A DNA stretch of 8,840 nucleotides, from the NCBI GenBank assembly GCA_002322035.1, contig DCNF01000022.1, forward strand, positions 1 through 8,840, read 5' to 3'. The notes under the pieces are model-generated. The model saw only the letters and a program-made list of their open reading frames with translations, made no database searches and was not told the DNA's origin. This stretch comes from Geobacter sp. UBA1603. Lineage in GTDB: Bacteria > Desulfobacterota > Desulfuromonadia > Geobacterales > Pseudopelobacteraceae. Shown here piece after piece: positions 7,002 to 8,840 of this stretch (positions are counted from its first letter, which is position 1; each line of letters opens with the position of its first letter). The translations under genes were made by a program, and so were the position numbers.

Positions 7002-7017
7002 TTCCGTTAAAACGGAA
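7002..7017. promoter_or_regulatory. Perfect inverted repeat TTCCGTT-AA-AACGGAA
   Basis: Two 7-bp arms (7002-7008 and 7011-7017) flank a 2-bp spacer. A short A run follows on the plus strand, so it is not a terminator for either direction. Its size and symmetry fit a dimeric regulator site, and the adjacent IclR protein is the obvious candidate. The repeat is seen; the binding partner is inferred. Confidence 0.45.
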
Positions 7018-7049
7018 AAAGTGACAAATAAAACATCGGTTACCATGTT

Positions 7050-7072
7050 TGCAATTGTTGCATTTATGCAAC
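7050..7072. promoter_or_regulatory. Overlapping TTGCA/TGCAA inverted repeats, candidate operator
   Basis: TGCAA (7050-7054) pairs with TTGCA (7058-7062) across 3 bp. The second half-site also belongs to a perfect 7-2-7 inverted repeat, GTTGCAT-TT-ATGCAAC (7057-7072). Three half-sites at regular spacing suggest cooperative binding of a dimeric regulator. It lies about 130 bp upstream of the IclR promoter and about 200 bp upstream of the candidate kinase promoter. Confidence 0.45.
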
Positions 7073-7163
7073 TAATCTAAATATTGTTATTTTTAACATA
7101 TCAGAATCATTCGCTTTTAAAATTTTATTTCAGCGACCTGAAAAAAAATGTTGATTTATTTAG

Positions 7164-7237
7164 AACGTCGTATTACAAAAGCACCACACGTTATTTGGTA
7201 TAATTTTAAAACATCTGTTACCAACGTCGTGCAACGT
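7164..7237. promoter_or_regulatory. Four AACGT elements around the IclR promoter, candidate autoregulatory operator
   Basis: AACGTCGT occurs at 7164-7171 and again at 7223-7230. An inverted ACGTT is at 7188-7192, and a further AACGT at 7233-7237. These bracket the -10 box: two copies lie upstream and two lie just after the expected start of transcription. IclR regulators commonly control their own gene from sites overlapping the promoter. The repeats are seen; the role is inferred. Confidence 0.4.
7196..7204 (+). promoter_or_regulatory. Extended -10 promoter of the IclR-family gene
   Basis: TGGTATAAT matches the extended -10 consensus (TGnTATAAT) at every defined position. No good -35 is found at 17 nt, which extended -10 promoters do not need. 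AT-rich DNA including an A8 tract lies just upstream. Transcription would start near 7211, leaving a leader of about 42 nt and excluding the in-frame ATG at 7148 as the start codon. Confidence 0.7.
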
Positions 7238-7243
7238 GCGAGC

Positions 7244-7248
7244 GAGGG
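7244..7248 (+). promoter_or_regulatory. Ribosome binding site that fixes the IclR start
   Basis: GAGGG ends 4 nt before the ATG at 7253. The upstream in-frame ATG at 7148 has only an A-tract before it and lies upstream of the promoter's -10 box, so 7253 is the better start. Confidence 0.65.
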
Positions 7249-7252
7249 ATCC

Positions 7253-8035
7253 ATGGAGCGGGAGCGCGGAACATACTCGGTGCAGTCGGTAACCAAGGCA
7301 TTCGATCTGCTCGAAACGCTTGCGGCGGAAGAGGGAAACGTCACCATTCCGGTGCTGGCCAAGCAGCTTGATCTGAGTCGCAACAAGGTTTTCCGGCTTC
7401 TGGCGACGCTTGAGGAAAAAGGGCTGATCGAGCGTGATGAACCGACCGGTACCTTCCGGCTTGGTCTGCACGCATTTGAAATGGCCCAGCATATTCTGAA
7501 AAGCGCCAGCCTGATCCGCCTGGCCCACCCGATCATGGAAGAGCTGGCCCGCAAGCACGATGAAGCGATTTATATTACCGTCATGAACAACGACGAAGTG
7601 CTCTTTCTCGACATGGTCGACTGTTTTCAGCAGATAAAGACTGTTGATATGGTCGGCCAGCGTTTTCCGTTCTTTACCAATGCTGCCGGCAAGGCGATCA
7701 AGGCCATGAGCTCGACCGATTTCATCGACCGGATGAGCCGGCGCCGCGGTGCCCGCAAGAATACCGCCATGCCTGATCTCAAATCGCTCGAAAACGAGCT
7801 GATCGAAATTCGGAAAAAAGGCGTTGCCGTTGATTTCGGCGGTCTGGGAGAGGGGGTGTGTGCGGTTGCCGTTGCCATCAAGGATTATGCCGGCAAGGTT
7901 GTCTGCGCACTGACCATGCTGGCGCCGTCGTTCCGGATGCTGCAGGAGCGGCTGGAAAGCGAAATCATACCGTCCATGCTGGAGGGGGCCGAGATTCTGT
8001 CAATGAAATTCGGGTACGCAAAAATACCTGCCTGA
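7253..8035 (+). CDS. IclR-family transcriptional regulator
   Basis: This 260-residue protein is of normal IclR length. Residues about 8-65 form the winged helix-turn-helix (SVTKAFDLLETLAAEEG, then LAKQLDLSRNKVFRLLATLEEKGLIERD), and residues about 75-250 form the effector-binding GAF-like domain. The effector half shows family marks: FFTNAAGKAIKA (140-151), GVAVDFGGLGEGVCAVAVAI (190-209) and a terminal segment around LAPSFRMLQERL. IclR proteins bind small organic ligands and act as repressors or activators. It lies 92 nt before the DUF485/symporter pair on the same strand and diverges from the kinase/acyl-CoA synthetase run, so both are likely targets. The ligand cannot be read from sequence; an organic acid or acyl-CoA-related compound is likely from context. 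Confidence 0.93.
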   Translation: MERERGTYSVQSVTKAFDLLETLAAEEGNVTIPVLAKQLDLSRNKVFRLLATLEEKGLIERDEPTGTFRLGLHAFEMAQHILKSASLIRLAHPIMEELARKHDEAIYITVMNNDEVLFLDMVDCFQQIKTVDMVGQRFPFFTNAAGKAIKAMSSTDFIDRMSRRRGARKNTAMPDLKSLENELIEIRKKGVAVDFGGLGEGVCAVAVAIKDYAGKVVCALTMLAPSFRMLQERLESEIIPSMLEGAEILSMKFGYAKIPA

Positions 8036-8042
8036 TGGGTTA

Positions 8043-8055
8043 TCACACTATGTGA
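8043..8055. promoter_or_regulatory. Short inverted repeat TCACA-CTA-TGTGA after the IclR gene
   Basis: Perfect 5-bp arms flank a 3-bp spacer, starting 7 nt after the IclR stop. It has no T-tract, so it is not a terminator. The arms are in the reverse order of a CRP site (TGTGA then TCACA), so a CRP call is not supported. It might be an operator for the DUF485/symporter genes. Confidence 0.25.
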
Positions 8056-8127
8056 AAGGAGGCTTGAACACCGGCAATCCGCAGCGTTTTGCAGTCAACA
8101 ACCATTTTGCAAGAAAGGAGTATTCTC

Positions 8128-8436
8128 ATGGCAGAGAAACAGTACGATTGGGCAAAAATAGCCAAAGACCCGCGCTTCATCGAGCTGCACCACAAGAAGT
8201 CAGCCTTCCTGTTCGGATGGTGGATCTTCTCGACCGCCTATTACTTCCTGCTCCCGATCGGGGCAGCCTACGCACCGGGGCTGTTCAAGATCAAGATCAT
8301 CGGAGCGCTCAACTTCGGGTACATTTTCGCCCTGTCCCAGTTTTTCGTTTCCTGGGGACTGGCCCACTACTACGCCCATGTGGCCAACAAAGATTTCGAC
8401 CGCCTGACCAGAGAACTGGTCGAGAGCCTGAACTAA
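8128..8436 (+). CDS. DUF485 small membrane protein (YjcH-like), symporter partner
   Basis: This 102-residue inner-membrane protein starts MAEKQYDWAK at an ATG preceded by AAGGAG at 8-nt spacing. It contains the DUF485 pattern: FIELHHKKSAFLFGWW leading into a first membrane helix (about 24-46), a short loop, a second helix (about 57-80, ending FFVSWGLAHYYAHVA), and a charged cytoplasmic tail (KDFDRLTRELVESLN). DUF485 proteins, such as E. coli YjcH, are nearly always encoded just before an ActP-type sodium:solute symporter. The same holds here, with only 13 nt between genes. Its biochemical role is not established; a symporter accessory or stabilising subunit is likely. A possible upstream extension to 8089 lacks a ribosome site. 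Confidence 0.92.
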   Translation: MAEKQYDWAKIAKDPRFIELHHKKSAFLFGWWIFSTAYYFLLPIGAAYAPGLFKIKIIGALNFGYIFALSQFFVSWGLAHYYAHVANKDFDRLTRELVESLN

Positions 8437-8449
8437 AGGAGGAGGCACC

Positions 8450-8840
8450 ATGAATTTCAAGAACATCATCGTCGCTGCCAGCTTGACACTGACACTCGGC
8501 GCGGTTGCCTTCGCCGAGCCGGCCAAGGCTCCGGCCCCGGCCGGTGCACCCGCTGCGTCCGCACCTGCCGCCGCTGCTCCTGCTCCGGCCGGCGCTCCGG
8601 CAGTTGCCGCTCCGGCTGCTCCGGGCGCACCCGCTGCCGCCGCACCCGCTCCGGCCCCGGCACCGCCCGCCAAGCCTGAAATCAAGACCAACAAGGCGAT
8701 CACCCTGACCATGTTCGCCATCATCATCGCCATCACCCTGGCGGTCGTTGTCAACTCGGCCAAAAAGACCAAGTCGGCTGCCGACTTCTACGCAGCGGGC
8801 GGCGGCATCACCGGCACCCAGAACGGCTGGGCCATCGCCG
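8450..8840 (+). CDS. ActP-like sodium:solute symporter, N-terminal part (cut by window edge)
   Basis: The first 130 residues of a transporter are present, starting at an ATG after a near-perfect AAAGGAGGAGG ribosome site. Residues 1-22 form a signal peptide (basic MNFKN, a hydrophobic core, AFA before Glu23). Residues 23-74 are an Ala/Pro-rich linker. A membrane helix lies at about 83-102, followed by SAADFYAAGGGITGTQNGWA (109-128). That segment matches the region leading into the second helix of ActP-type symporters; E. coli ActP has the similar TAGGNITGFQNGLAIA. Members of this SSS branch import acetate and other short monocarboxylates with sodium or protons. Pairing with the DUF485 gene and the IclR regulator supports carboxylate uptake. 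The long linker is unusual next to E. coli ActP, where only a short segment follows the signal peptide. The exact substrate is unknown, and most of the protein lies beyond the right edge. Confidence 0.9.
   Translation, partial: MNFKNIIVAASLTLTLGAVAFAEPAKAPAPAGAPAASAPAAAAPAPAGAPAVAAPAAPGAPAAAAPAPAPAPPAKPEIKTNKAITLTMFAIIIAITLAVVVNSAKKTKSAADFYAAGGGITGTQNGWAIA
8516..8671 (+). repeat. Low-complexity Ala/Pro-coding tract in the symporter gene
   Basis: About 52 codons encode nearly only Ala and Pro, with a few Gly and single Ser/Val/Lys/Glu, built from imperfect repeats such as APAPAGAP and AAPAAPGAP. The DNA is a run of GCN/CCN codons with mixed third bases, so it is maintained at protein level rather than being a simple DNA microsatellite. 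It should form an extended, flexible periplasmic segment between the signal peptide and the first membrane helix. Confidence 0.85.

Larger units (their letters stand above)
6632..7252. other. Gene-free divergent regulatory region
   Basis: About 620 bp lies between the kinase start and the IclR start. The kinase-proximal 270 bp is GC-rich and remains open in the kinase frame, but is better read as a 5' leader. It contains a 12-bp palindrome and a possible stem with CGGCTG (6678-6683) pairing to CAGCCG (6695-6700). The right part, about 6900-7220, is clearly AT-rich and holds most inverted repeats, an A8 tract (7141-7148) and the IclR promoter. A 72-codon minus-strand frame at 6853-7071 has no ribosome site or recognisable protein and is not called. 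No tRNA or other RNA gene is seen. Confidence 0.7.

Noticed and set aside
6853..7071. Cys-rich 72-codon minus-strand frame beginning MHKCNNCKHG
   Set aside because: Two Cys-x-x-Cys pairs look zinc-ribbon-like, but the rest is unstructured, there is no ribosome site, and it overlaps palindromes and the kinase promoter candidate in AT-rich DNA.
8043..8055. CRP site at TCACA-CTA-TGTGA
   Set aside because: The half-sites are in reverse order and the spacer is 3 bp instead of 6, so it does not fit a CRP site; it is kept only as a generic inverted repeat.
8064..8092. Promoter with TTGAAC and TTTTGC at 17-nt spacing before the DUF485 gene
   Set aside because: The -10 is too poor, and no sigma54-type GG-N10-GC pair was found in the gap either; expression may come from the IclR promoter or from an element I cannot identify.
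8052..8453. 133-codon plus-strand frame overlapping the DUF485 gene in another frame
   Set aside because: It overlaps the well-supported DUF485 gene in a different frame, and its protein has no recognisable features. An AAAGGAGG at 8056-8063 has no start codon at proper spacing and is treated as an orphan match.
8200..8772. 190-codon minus-strand frame across DUF485 and symporter genes
   Set aside because: It is created by the Ala/Pro codon tract read in reverse (Gly/Ala-rich) and overlaps two well-supported genes.
1..8840. CRISPR array, insertion sequence, tRNA or rRNA genes
   Set aside because: No regularly spaced direct repeats, transposase-like frames, terminal inverted repeats or tRNA-like cloverleaf sequences were seen on either strand.

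Overview
The window looks like chromosomal DNA from a Geobacter/Desulfuromonadales-type bacterium (Desulfobacterota). This rests on its moderately GC-rich coding sequence, a CHASE4-like/HAMP/PAS histidine kinase, a DUF485 plus ActP-type symporter pair under an IclR regulator, and a degenerate diadenylate-cyclase-fold protein next to an SPFH protein. The placement is inferred from gene content, not from a marker gene.

The left three quarters (1-6631) is one long minus-strand gene run, read right to left. It starts with a membrane sensor histidine kinase (6631-4478), followed by an ACSF2-like acyl-CoA synthetase with a GTG start (4434-2776) and a 55-residue single-helix membrane protein (2767-2600). 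Next come a 423-residue protein whose C-terminal third resembles the DisA_N/DAC diadenylate cyclase fold with degraded catalytic motifs (2584-1313), and an SPFH protein ending in a GYF_2-like domain (1238-105). The first 17 codons of a probable zinc-ribbon protein (52-1) run off the left edge. Gaps are 43, 8, 15, 74 and 52 nt. A GC-rich hairpin sits in the 74-nt gap, and no conventional terminator is visible anywhere in the run.

A gene-free region of about 620 bp (6632-7252) separates this run from a divergent plus-strand group. It is AT-rich on its right side and holds a candidate promoter for each direction plus several perfect or near-perfect inverted repeats. The right quarter encodes an IclR-family regulator (7253-8035), a DUF485 small membrane protein (8128-8436) and the start of an ActP-like sodium:solute symporter (8450 to the edge). 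The symporter carries a signal peptide and a long Ala/Pro-rich linker.

As a whole, the divergent locus suggests carboxylate handling: uptake by DUF485/symporter, activation by the acyl-CoA synthetase, and control by IclR and the kinase. This recalls the E. coli acs-yjcH-actP arrangement. The downstream set (small membrane protein, DAC-like protein, SPFH-GYF_2, zinc ribbon) looks like a separate membrane-associated module. It is the best candidate here for a poorly described system.
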